A stretch of 64,000 nt of DNA from Pyrocephalus nanus (Eukaryota; Chordata; Aves; Passeriformes; Tyrannidae), in the NCBI GenBank assembly GCA_038380795.1, contig CM076260.1:32274634-32338633 (forward strand). Direction: 5' to 3'. Positions within the stretch are counted from its first letter, which is position 1, and each line of letters opens with the position of its first letter. Under the pieces are notes generated by a model. It searched no databases. It was not told where the DNA came from and saw only the letters and a list, made by a program, of their open reading frames with translations. Position numbers and translations under genes: made by a program. Of the stretch, positions 27,699-40,300 are shown one piece after another.

Positions 27699-30600
27699 TT
27701 AAATAGAATTCAGAAATCAAGGCATAAGTTGAGATGAATAACCAATCTCAATTTACTAGCTTTCCTATGGTTACCCAAACCTAACCTAGAACCAAGGTCT
27801 ATTAAATTGCAAGCACCCATAGTGTTAGTTGCAGTTTGAGCTACAACATAGATTAGGCCATCCTTGTCTAATCAAATCCTTTTATATTTGTGGGACAATA
27901 TTGCTCCACAGCTATTGATGTCTGAGCAGACACTACAACTCTCTTTCAACCAAAAAGCAAACATTGCAAAGGCCATTTGAAAACCAAATCTCTCCCTCAG
28001 TGTAAGGGAGAGTCTGAAAAATCCCACTGAGCATGGAAAGAGCAAATTGCAGGGAACATCTCTATTACATGTTAATTGAGAACAATGTTAGTATATTATA
28101 GTACCCTTATAATAATCTAATATATTAAAAGACATTAAAATATTACGAGCTATTAAAGCTCTGATGCTGATTTGGTGTAAGTATCTTTTGGCTGCCAGCC
28201 AGTATTTTTGAAATGCTGTGAAATGATCCTGTTCTGGTGTGAAGATGGAAAGATTTGAAAGCTTTATTTTATTCTTATTATTTTTGATATGTCTTACTCC
28301 CTGTAACATTAATAAGGGGATGCAATGCAAACTGCAGGGCCATAAAACGTGAATACATTTCTCTGTTGACAAAAACAGAAGATCATTAGAGAATAAACAT
28401 GCTAGCTGCTCCTGGCTTTGGCCCCTTCTGGTAAACCTGACTTCAAAATTCAAACTTTCAGCTATGTCAAGATGTATCAAATGAAGTACATTTATTTGGC
28501 TCCGTGGATGTGCTGTATATTGAACTGCCTGGTAACTCACTAACAAATTCATATCTTGTCTTTTCAGAGAGATGTAGGAAAATAACAGGCCTCAAAGGAA
28601 CTACCTTTCAGAACAAACATGTTTTCCCAGTGTTTTCTTAGAGAAGGAAAAAAGGAAAATTAAGTAGAAGCAGATGGCATTTTATGTCAGAAAACCATCT
28701 CACAGAATCATGTCATCTAAAAACTCAATAACTCAGTTACTTGTCTGCTACAGAATTTATGTTTGCTATTAGGACCACGAGCTCCCATACCTATTGCTGT
28801 GAAAGTTTTGAGGGAAATGAAGTCAGAATGTCACACAAAAATCGGTGATACCTAATAATCCATCACAACAAATATTTTCCACCATTTCTTACTGAAATCT
28901 TGCTTGACAGAGACCTAGAGATCTTCTTTGACACTCAAGTCAGCTTCTGGAGGAAATAAAATACCATAAACAGAGAAGGACAGCAGTATTGATCTTTATG
29001 GTGATGAGAATTAGGATACTTAAATGCCAAATATACTGAAATGCCAAAATTTTGATTGACTTTAAAAAACAAATTCTGGGGCTTTAAAACTTTTTAATTC
29101 ATTCACATAAAAAGGTCAACAGAATTTAGCTGCTCTTTAAGAAAAAAAGGACAAAAAATGTCAATGGGTCTTTTATACCTCCACAATATTCAGCCTTTAA
29201 AACTATGCACCTTGCTTAATAATTAGGCAGCTATATCATACTTTTATAAGTTGTTTGTATGCTGACAGACACAAATGGGCTTAAAATTGATCTGTGCGTG
29301 CGTATGATTTTTTTCTGTCTTCTCTACTTTTTCCATACCCAGAATTTGGTCCCTTTGAAGGCGAGGCATGGATCCACCCTTCCTGCAAGAAGCAGAGACT
29401 GAAGAGCCAGGTTTCCCACTGCCACAGGAAGGAGGTTCCACGACACCACCACCAGCCCTTCCCTGGTGCAGTACCCGGTGATTTTGCAAAGCTTAAAGAC
29501 AGGTGCAAGGGGCAGATGGGCCATGGCTGTCTGGCTAATCTGGCACTGCCTGCTGTGCCTATAGTTGAAGTGGTCCCTGATACCAAATGGAGACTCCAGG
29601 TAGCTCGATTCTGCTAGTTCATGCAGAAAATGCTTCAGTACTTTGTGAAGAACAAAGACAAATTTTCTATTGGTGTGCTACCTACATTGCAGAAGTTGGT
29701 AAGACTATAAAACAACAATCTAAGAAGCTTTGGCTCAGGAAAGATGCAGAGAAAACTGAGGTGATGGTAATTTGTTATCCAAAAAGAGCACGTGTGAATA
29801 CTGATGAGCTAGGGTACACCATTTCTTCAGAAAGAATCTATTTTTTTCCACTGATGTTAGGAAAAAAATCTGGAGAAAACCCCCAGAATCTTAATATTGC
29901 TTTAATAATCTGAATTTCAGTATAACAATACCACACAGACACCAGAAGAGCACATAGATGATGGTACAAAATTCCTAACAATGTCACAAAACTACTAGCA
30001 CAAAAAACCCGAGCGTCTCTGTGAACAATAAGCACAATTCAGTGCAATAGTTCCAGTAACACGTTTACTCAATTGCATGCCTGCTAATTATGAAACAAAA
30101 ATAAGACATAACATAAAGTACACAGCTTATTCCAAGGATTTTTACAGAGGACGCACTGCTTCTATGCTTGCCTGAAATTGTCTCAGCTAACAAATCTTGG
30201 CAAGATGCTATAAAGCCGGTTTCGGAGACTGGCTATGGCTTACATTATGAAATAACCTTATTTCTGAATTTTCCACACTGTTTATGGTGTCTCGATAGCT
30301 AGTTATCTGCCTTCACAGAGTCACTGAAGTATCGAAACCTCTGGAGTCCATTACCACTCTCTGTCCTCCTTGGAAGTAACTGTGTTAAAGGACACTGCTA
30401 TACCCGCTTAGTAAGAAGCTTGTTGGGGTCACATCACCCTAAAGCGATTCATCACCATCAAGTCTGCTTTCAGTCATGAGCCTATTTATCATGGTTAGAT
30501 ATTTGTTTTGGACATGTTTGACTATACCTGGTGTCAGAGAATACAAAGTAACTTTACGATAATTTCACCATGTCAGAGTCAAGAAGGGAGGAGGAATAGG

Positions 30601-33600
30601 GAGAACTTTTCCCACTCAAGGAGTTATTAATTAGTTAGTCAAGGACTTTGCTCTAGCAAGAGACATTTGCATCTCCAAGGAAATGAAGTAAAAATACTTA
30701 TTTTAATTGAGAAGAATGATCAGATGGTCTCTCAGATAATGAAGCAAAATAATAAGTTTCAGGAAGATCAGATCTATCTGGGCTCCCTATAATATTTCAA
30801 AGGAGAAATTTCCTTTAAGAGATAAAACTTTGTCCTAAGGGAGGAAGAGTATAAGTATACGCCACAGAACTAGCTCATTCCTCAGGATTTGCTACAGGCC
30901 TGCTCTGCAGGGTAAGCCCTGGCCATGTTCCAGCTCTGCTTTAGGAGACCTATATACCACTCTGTTCCCCTTGGGAGTTGTGAGCATGTCCCCTTAGGCT
31001 CAGATGGATTAAGTTGTTTCTGAAGGCAGCACAGAAAAGGTCACCAAAAAGGCAGTGGCATCAGAGACATTAGAATTCACATGCTTAGGACCATGTAAAA
31101 CCACTAGATTTCTGCCTCTCCTGAGAAAAAGAAAATCATTTGTGGCATAAAAAATACTGTTGAGGTTAGAAAAAGCCCATTTCCTGAGCAGCAGTCACGA
31201 GCTCCACTCTTCCTGTTCCTCAGCAGTAGAAGCAGCGACATGCACAAATGTCAGAGCTGTCTTGCTACTGCTGCTCAGGCTCCACCTGACTTCCACAGTG
31301 GAGAAACCAGACTTCACTCGCTCAGACTGAGGATGTCAAAATTAACGTCTGCCTACTCCACTAATGAGCCTTGAGCTGGTGATTGAAAATGTATCAGCAT
31401 CCCTAGTTTCTCATTAAAAAAGCTGCTTTTACAGATCTCAAACAATTTACACAACTCTTGAATTTCCTTCAATTCTCCACCATGCTTTTGAAGCACAGGC
31501 AGTCTTCCAGTAGCAGCATCACTAATTCTGCAGGCAAGGTTTTTACTGCCCCTCTGTTCCTTCTCTGACTGTATAACCAAAGAGACTCTGCCTTCACCTT
31601 AAAAGAGTATTAACCCCATTTTGTGTGGATTCAGACTGGACAGTCATGCTTATTTTGATAATTTATTGATATCACCTTCTTAAGTGCCACCTCAGTCAGT
31701 GTGTGGATATGTCCTATTTAAAATTATTGTACCAGAATCCACCAGAACAATAGTTCTAATGCACTCTAGTGCTGCTCACTAGCTACAGTATGGTCAAGAA
31801 CTGCACCCCATCTAAACAAAAATACAACCATTTCTAGTCGAGGCAAGAATATGAACTATAGCAGGAATTCTCTTTATTTGTAGTTATATAAATAGCTAAT
31901 ACCTTAGGAGGTAGAGCTTGAGAATATGATTCTTAGGATTAAGGTCAATAAAGCCTGTACACTGCAAATAGCGCTGTCTGTGGAGATCTTTGTATCAACT
32001 TCAATGCTTCCTTTGAGAGCTGAGAGACGCTCCAGAATATCTCAGGACTCAAAAGCAGAGAAAAGGTAACGAAGCAGGGGGGAGGACAGAGATAGTTAAA
32101 AGCAATTAGGAACTTCCCCACTATTCAGGAACTTGACAAAAGTTTCTTGGAGCATAGCAAAACTCCCAGTAGGAACTGCTCTTTTCTAGCTAGGAATGGA
32201 TTTCTGAAAAGTACAGCTCTGTAAAGGTGGCTTCACAAGGTCAGAGGAATAAGAGATATCTCTAAGGAGAGCCCTGATGTTCTGTCTTATCTTTACTTAC
32301 CGTACTTTGTGCTAAGGCAGTGTATTCCCAAAACACTGCATGACAACCCCAGAAAAGCATCTCTGAAGACTACAGGAAGGATGTGCTTTTGGAGCTCTAC
32401 TGACACATGCTGAATTCAGCATCTGCAGATAGCTTTTTTTCATCCCAGCTAATTATCCATGAATTCTAAATTTAATCATCATCAAATATTTTCATATTCT
32501 GATTAGCTCTCCTTCAAAACAATTTAAATTAAAAATGAGCCTAAACACGTACCCCTGGGACCTGGGCAGGTGTCCTCCTACAGAACTGGCTTAAGAATAA
32601 CCTTCCTTGGTGATTTCAGCTGACCCAGATGACTTTCTGCTGAAATACTCACTCACATTGTCCATTCTAGCATCTTGACTTAAGGGGAGTCAACTTTACC
32701 TGAGGGCAGTACATCCTACAGTGCTTCAAAAAGATCCCCATAATAATGGCTCACTGAGTGTTCTGATATAAGACATAGCCTTGTCCCAGTCACCCACTGT
32801 TTAAATGAAAAGCCACAAAATCAAGAAAACAAACAAATAAACAAAAAGCTCTAAAAAGTCTTGTGTCTACGTCCTGAAACACTGGACCTAAGGGCCAAAG
32901 ACAATCCAGTAATTCAAAATCTGAACTTGAAAAAATATTTGGCCTGAAAGATGGTTTCTTCAAGAACAGTATTTTAATCCTTCTAAATCTGGTTTATAGC
33001 TCTACTGTCTTTGTTAAGGATGCTTTAAATATTATCAACTTCAGCTATAAACTTGGTTTGTTCCATTGAAACAGACACACAAATGCTCTTGTTCCTTTAA
33101 ATCAGAAACAGGGTTGGACCATTTATATCACTATAGACATGATTCTATGGACATATGCAGGGAATTGGTTATTACATGGATAACAGATGATTTAGGATGA
33201 CAGTTGCTCTTTGTGGTTTGTGTTGGGTCAGATTTAATGGAGTATATGGAGTTGGCATCCAGTTTCCAATTCACTTCATTGCTCCTCCTTATGCACTCAC
33301 AGCACTTTGGATGTCAGACAGGGTGCCAGATTGTATTTAGAAACAGTAGTGAAGAAGATGTGCAAGGAATCCCCATACACAGTCAAACAAAACAGCAGTC
33401 CAAGTTGCAGTTCTCCACAGGGACTGTACAGGAATAGGCACCATGTGATGCCCTTTTCATTTTTCTTCAGTTTCCTGATGCTGTGGCCCAGATGATCATG
33501 TTGTAGGTCTGTGTTGCCTGTCCCAGTAGATGCAGATGCAGCTGGCAAGCCATCCCCAAAGAGAAAGCACGTTCACCTCCTTGGCAGGCAGAAGTTACAA

Positions 33601-36600
33601 GAGGAACACCACCTCTTTTTACAGGCTAGGGCTGATCAGTCACTAAGCTGTAGATCCCTGTAGCTGTGTTGATTACTTTTAAAGATTTCACAATATTGAG
33701 TATTTAAGAATTATTTATGAAAGACAAACTTGTTGCCAGTACATTTAAATTTGGTATACACAAACCAGAAAAATTGTAGTGTCTCCAATCAAAAAAACCC
33801 CAATAAAAAACCATCCGAGAATCACCGAGCTAAGACTCCTCTCGGGGCAGAAAAGCATTTCGTTCTTTCATGATTTCAATTCAAAAAGAAGAAAAGGTAT
33901 TTCAGTTTTCCTGACACTACTGAACTTTCTGAACAAGCGATCAATAGGGTTTCAGACAGCTTTCCTGTCAATCTGATGCCACTGGGAAAAGAGGAGGAAC
34001 TGCTTTTCCCACAGGCCTTTGACCCTCTGCTGAAGTTCAGGAGCATGAGGATTGAGTCTGTTCTTCCCATTCCCAGAGCATTCTCTGCCCCAGAACAAGT
34101 TGGCTCCCTTCTGTGCACTGCTCCTCTGTAATCCCTCTGGCTCTCTGCAGAGGAGAGGAGTGCACCTTCAGACAGGGAGCAAAGGGAAGCATGGCCAGTT
34201 TGCAGCCTTTGCTCGCAGCCTTGTTAGAGGCCTTGCAGACACATCCATCATCCATCATTGAGTGAGGCCACATCTAGAAGATGACACTAGTGAAATGATC
34301 TAAGAGAACTTCAGAGACTGAATATTTATTTCAAAAAGAACAGTGAAATGTCTTTGTAATTTTTTGAGGCTACTCCGTGCAGATGACAGCACATGGATAC
34401 AAAGTAGACAGTTTTTTGAGGTACAAAGCAGATTTTTAGTACCCTTACTATTAGGTGTATTAAAGGAGTATATAAAATTTCCATTTAAGAGACATACATG
34501 CATAAGGAAAGAGACCTTTTCAAAACAAGCATATGCACTACAGAAACAGGACAGATAAGGAAAAGTGCTGTTGTCTCGAGGCTTTAGACTCTTTCATCTT
34601 AGGGAAACTCACCCTTTACTCCAACGTTTTCATCACTAGTGGTCCATATATTTCAGTGCTGTGTACAATACCTACATGAGATTCCTCCTCCCTGCAAATT
34701 AATTTGTGCCTTTTGTACTCCCTTCGAATTCTTTTAAGACAACCTCTAATCATTTTCTTGATCAAATGGCAAAACTAGTGTTTAAACCATCCTATTACTG
34801 TCTTCTCAGCAGCAGCAGAATATTCTCACTTAATGTCTATAACCTGATTTTCACCCAGTTAACCTTCTCACTCTGCAATTGCTCCTGTAGCAGAGCTCTG
34901 AAGGTGCTTATTTATCTTCTCCATGACCCAACACTCATCAGAAACATTGCAGTCTTATTCCCTCTATGCCTTTTGCCTATAAATAAGGCATACTGGTAAA
35001 TAAAAAATCATCTATCATTTTAGGTCTGTCACCAACAAATTTATTACCCATCCACAGATGTGTCTCATTTAACTCAAACTAAACTAATAATCTGCTGCTA
35101 TGACATTTCCTCTTAGTGCTCTGACTTAAGACTTTAAGCTTAAGTGCAAAATGTTCAAAGCCAAATCCTGTCTTTCTTCCTATTACCTTTAGCTTTACCC
35201 ACAAAGACTTATGATTGGGAATAATCTTGGATGTGACCTCCTTATACCTGCCTACTTTTCAATTCTCACTGCATAACACTTCTTCACGGCTGAAACTTAC
35301 AACCACATCACTCAGTATCTCATTACTTGCTTCCCACAATATTCTTTTCTCTGGCTTTGACAAATACCATCTTGCCTTGTTTCTAGCCTGTCAGCAGCAA
35401 AGTTAGTTTTCTTAGCTCATTGTTTTGACTGTGCCATTCTTCTCCTTGTATTCTCTAACAACAAACAGAAGCTACTCAGAGTGCTTTCAACGCTTTGTGA
35501 CTGATCTATCCTCCCTTCTTTACTGTATTATCACATTTAAAGGCCACCTTCACGATAACAACCTTCCCTCAGATTTCCCACCCAGCCACACCTGCATAGA
35601 TCAATTTCAATTATCCACTGGTAACTGCAGCCAGATTGCGAGCAACCAAACCCAGCTTGCTTCTTCGGTCTTTACTGCTGAAGTGTGTAAACATCCTTTC
35701 CATACGAGCTATAAGACACTTCCTATCAGACTGGTCAAGCCAAAGGCTGCAATGAGGATTATTAATGAATTATATGAATGCTTCAGTAGGTCAGTCATAG
35801 AACAAAATTGCTTATCTCAAAAAAGAACCCACCAAAAAAACAACAACAACAGCAACAAGACCAAACAAAACCACAAACAAACAAAAAGAACCCCCACATA
35901 TTACTGACATTTCCAGCTGTGATAAACACTTTCTTGTTGTTGCCCAAAGTATAGTCAGACATATTCTTACCTGAGAAACCTAATTTGTACCATGCAAGTG
36001 AGAGTTTCACCATTTACCTCAATAGGACTACGAAGGATTTATATATTTTCAACTTGGTTTAAGATTAACATGCATATCATAGAACACTGTGCAAGAAGGG
36101 ACAGCCTTTCTGTTAGAATTAGGACTGCCTGACACTGACAAGTCTTGATGACCCTTTAACTGACATGTTCTATTGTGTGCCGCATGGTAGCTGTCACATT
36201 CAACTCCTTGGGGTATAGAGGTCCAGACCTCTCCCAGAGCCAAGAACCATCAGACTGTCCAACACTTTAAGTCTTATTATTTGTCTTCATTGGAACAAAT
36301 TCATTCCAGTCTTCAGAATTCCACTCCTTTCCACCAGCTATCGGTTTTCAGTATTTTCCATGGTTTAAGCAATGGCATCTTTCCAGTGATACAAATCAAG
36401 TCTTCCAGTGGGCTTCCAGTGGGAACAGCTGTTTCTCTAGCAGATAATCACAAAACCAAACGTTGAATGCAAACATGAGACAAAAAGTTAAAATAATCTT
36501 ATTATTAGGTGGAAAAAATATAAGAAAAGCAAGAGTTCAACTGAAACAGGGCTATTTATTAGTAAGTATGGTTTAGAACAAAACTGAAGTAAGGGAAAAT

Positions 36601-38321
36601 TTAATTTAAGGACTGCACAAAGATAGAAAGAAAGGACTGGCTAGGGCTAAATTGAATCAAAGAGACATCAGAGAAAAAAGTAAACCATAGGTATTGATAC
36701 TAAAAAAAAAAAACAACAACAAATTGTATAAGCCACCTGTTGCTTGCACCTACTCAGTTTGACTCATGGGCAGAGGTACATTCAGACAAATGTCACTCTT
36801 TCTGTATCATGCTCTTCTACAACATGAATTCTTCACTATAGATTTTTTAACTTTTATAGAATTTCTATAGTAGTTTTTGAGGGGAGTGTAGCAGCTAGCA
36901 AAATCTGAGTACTATCAATGGTAGCACCAAAACAAGATGTTTTACTCACTGGTAAAGTATTTTCTCTTTGGTTTTGTGTGTCTGCAGTCTGGCTGCAATA
37001 TGTTATTGTCCAAGTAATTATTTCAGATAACATCCTGAAAGATTTTTAAATTGTCATTTATTCTTTTTTCCTTACCAAAAGGTATTAAATACCTTCTTTC
37101 TTATTTTTCAACCCTCTTACTCTGCACAGGTTGTTATTATCACTGCTCTTCTATCAGTGAAAAGGTGCCTCTTGACTTCTTTCTGTGGCTCCAGATTAAT
37201 CAGTTTGTCTCTTTTGAAGGATGCACAGTGTGCACCCAGCTGACAACAGACATGTAGCCATGTCAGCTGTGCAGTCAGGGGGATCTAAATATGATTCTGG
37301 CATACTATTGTGTTGTCACTACTCACTGCAAAAACTGGCACACCAGATCAACAACATTTCAATGCATGGACCTTTGACCTTATGCTATTGTGGCCCTTAA
37401 AATCTCCACTTGAAATTCAGTCCCCAGCTGGGGTAATCTGTGATAATGTACGGAACAGGACGGGACACATGAAAAGACTTTTGCACTCATAATTAATAAA
37501 GTGTGGGAGAGAAAGAAGACATACAGAGATCAAAGACAACATTGACTTAGAGTATTCTCCAAGGTGAGATGTGGTACACAGTTAATCCCAAATGCACCAC
37601 TGCACCGAAGTTACTGATTACTGTCATGTCTGGTCTCAGTTAAAAGCCATTAAGGAGTCCACCAGTCATACTCTTTTTACTGCTGGTCAGAGAAGTTCAC
37701 TAGTCATCACTGGTCCCAAGAACACATTTCGTCCTCTCCTAAATCTGGTGATAAATTGCCACAGAACATCCACGGGGATTTATCCTACTGTTCTTTAGAT
37801 AAGAGCAATATAATGTACTGGATGACTCAGCAATTTTTAAAGGTGCCCTATGCCACAGTTTTCAGATTTGTAACCAGCTGGGCTAAGAAATGCTTTGCTA
37901 TATGTCAGATGACTATCCAGATTTATTGCTAGATGTGATTACAGGTTAAAAGTTACTTGAGAAACATAAGGTTTCAGTCATGAAATAAAGTCACAAAAGA
38001 TAAAATGACAATGGCATCATTAAGATTACATTTAACAAAACATTCTCCCTGACTGAATTCAACAGTAGCTATGATGTCCCTCATTTTCTTTTAGGTTTAA
38101 TAGAAAACTTAGCTATCGCTATTGAGTTAAGATGGAATGATTTCATCAAGATGGCTCTTGCATCTGCCACAGACCTTTCCCCACCCTCACATCCACTTGG
38201 ATATGAAAGAGCACAGGACAAAGGCCCTTTTTGACTCATCTTAAAGCCTAATTGTCGCAGTGCTGGTTGCTTTTCAGACATCACCTCCTGAGGGTACAGA
38301 AGCAGGCAAATGTCAGAATTC
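27698..38321. other. Gene desert, no gene firmly seen
   Basis: AT-rich non-coding DNA. A GC-richer island at 29330-29615 has a splice-acceptor-like tract and three open frames, discussed as a finding. 34700-35700 is pyrimidine-biased on the plus strand and may be an old LINE, but this could not be confirmed. 35831-35890 is an A/C-rich low-complexity tract (CAA and CAAA units). The 154- and 160-codon frames at 28088-28552 (minus) and 35425-35907 (plus) have no recognised protein content. Confidence 0.5.
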
Positions 38322-40300
38322 AAGCAGGTGAGACAGAAGGTTGTCTTGGCTGAGCAGGAATCTTGTCTTGGAAATAAGGCAAAAAAGGAAGGTATATATC
38401 CAGTGGAAGCAAGGTCAAGTGACACGGGAAGAATTCAGAGATGCTGCTTGCTGCTCTGGGGAGAAAATTTGCGTGGGCAAAGCTCAGCTGGAGTTGAACG
38501 TGGCCAAAAATGTGAGGAACAATAAAAGAGTTTTTTAAAATATATTAAGGGCAATGGCAGTATAGAAATACCATTGACCTGTTACAAGATGAGGATGGTC
38601 ATCTCACAAACAAGGACAGAGACAAGGCAACGCCTCTGGTCTTCCACATGGATGAAGCACCAAGGACATCTCAGGGCCCTGAGCTGGAGTATCATGACTG
38701 CAAGAATGATCAATTCCCAGTCCACCCTGAACTTGTGTGGGATCTGCTGCTCCAGCCGGATCCCTATAAATCTCTGGGGCCTGACAGGATTCATCCCGGA
38801 ATCCTCAAAGAGCTCTTTGATGTCATCACAAAACTTCTCTCGATTTTTGTGTGGTCTTGGGAATCAGGAGAGGTCCCAGCTGACTGGAAGCTGGCAAACA
38901 TTGTCCCAATTTTCAAGAAAAGCACGAAGGAAGACCCTGGAAACTACAGGGTTGTCAGTCTCACTTCAGTGTCTGGAAAAGTTATGGAGAAGATTATTCT
39001 TGGAAATATTGAGAAATACCTGAAAGACAAAGCAGTCACTGGTCACAGCCAGCACAGCTTCATGAGAGGAAAGTCCTGCTTATCAAACCTGATTTCCTTC
39101 TACGACAAGGTAAGCCACCTAGTTGATTGAGGGAAGCCAGTTAATGTAATAGTTCTGGATTTCAGTAAAGCTTTTGATACTGTCTTTCAAGGAATCCTTC
39201 TGGACAAAATGCCCAGCCCACAGCTGGATAAACACATCATGTGGTGGGTGAGCAATTGGCTCATGAGTCAAGCACAGAGGGTAACAGTGAATGAGGTGAC
39301 ATCAGAGTGGTGACCTGTCACTAATGGGATTCCACAGGACTCCATCTTAGGCCCTGTGCTCTTCAACATCTTCATAAATGACTTGGACACAGAACTGGAA
39401 GGGATACTAAACAAGTTTTCAGATGACCCAAAACTGGGAGGAGCTGTTGACTCCCTTGAGGGCAGGGAGGCCCTGCAGAGAGACCTCGACAAACTAGAGG
39501 ACTGGGCAATCACCAACCATATAAAGTTCAACAAGGGAAAGTGCTGGATACTGCACCTGGGATGGGGCAACCCCAGATGTAAAGACACACTAGGGAATGA
39601 GATGCTGGAAAGCAGTGCCACAGAAAGGGACCTGGACGTCCTAGTTGATGACAAGTTGAACATGAGCCAGCAGTGCCCTGGCAGCCAGGAGGGCCAATCA
39701 CGTCCTGGGGGGCATCAGGCAAAGCATCACCAGCCAGGTGAGGGAGGGGATTGTCCTGCTCTGTTCTGCACTGGGGCAGCCTTACCTTAAATGTTATGTG
39801 CAGTTTTGGGCACCACAGTATAAAAAAGATATTAAGCTCTTAGAGAGTGTCCAAAGGAGGGCAAAGGAGATGGTGAAGGGCCTTGAGGGGAAGCTGTACG
39901 AGTAGCTGAGGTCACTTGGTCTGTTCAGCCTGGAGGAGACTGAGGGGAGACCTCATTGCAGTTACAACTTCCTTGTGAGGGCAAGAGGAGGGCAGACACT
40001 GATCTCTTCTCTGTGGTGACCAGTGACAGGACTCAAGGGAATGGCCCGAAGTTGTGTCAGGGGAGGTTTAGGTTGGATATTAGAAAAACACTCTTCAATC
40101 AGAGGGTGGTTGGGCATTGGAACATATCCCCATGGAAGTGGTCAAAGCAGGAAGCCTGACAGAGTTCAAGAAGTGTTTAAATTACACTCTCATGCACATG
40201 GTGTGACTCTTAGGGATCGTCCTGTGCAGGGCTAAGGGTTAGACTCAATGATCCTTGTGGGTTCCTTCCAACTCAGCATATTCTGTGATTCTGTGATTCC
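38322..40300 (+). mobile_element. CR1 LINE, 5'-truncated, inactive, with reverse transcriptase and 3' end
   Basis: This is the best-preserved transposon in the window. It begins inside ORF2, in the endonuclease to reverse-transcriptase linker ('KAQLELN' type motif near 38485). The main reverse-transcriptase frame runs 38648-39790. It contains a 'GPDRIHPGILKEL' block, 'IVPIFKK', 'DPGNYR-VSLTS', 'LDFSKAFDTV' and 'GPVLFNIFINDL'. The catalytic site reads FSDD at 39416-39427, where the CR1 family usually has an Ala before the two Asp residues. TGA stops interrupt the frame at 39128-39130 and 39311-39313. Frameshifts occur before 38648 and near 39670, after which the C-terminal part is seen in another frame. 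The element ends with two ATTCTGTG octamers at 40280-40295, the diagnostic CR1 3' end. It is inactive: truncated, stopped and frameshifted. CR1 elements move by target-primed reverse transcription, usually without clear target-site duplications; none was seen. Confidence 0.95.

Noticed and set aside
28088..28552. 154-codon minus-strand frame
   Set aside because: No domain, AT-rich random-looking residues, and no splice or promoter context.
35425..35907. 160-codon plus-strand frame
   Set aside because: It runs into an A/C-rich tract coding Lys/Asn/Gln repeats and has no recognisable family. A LINE origin for the region was considered but could not be shown.
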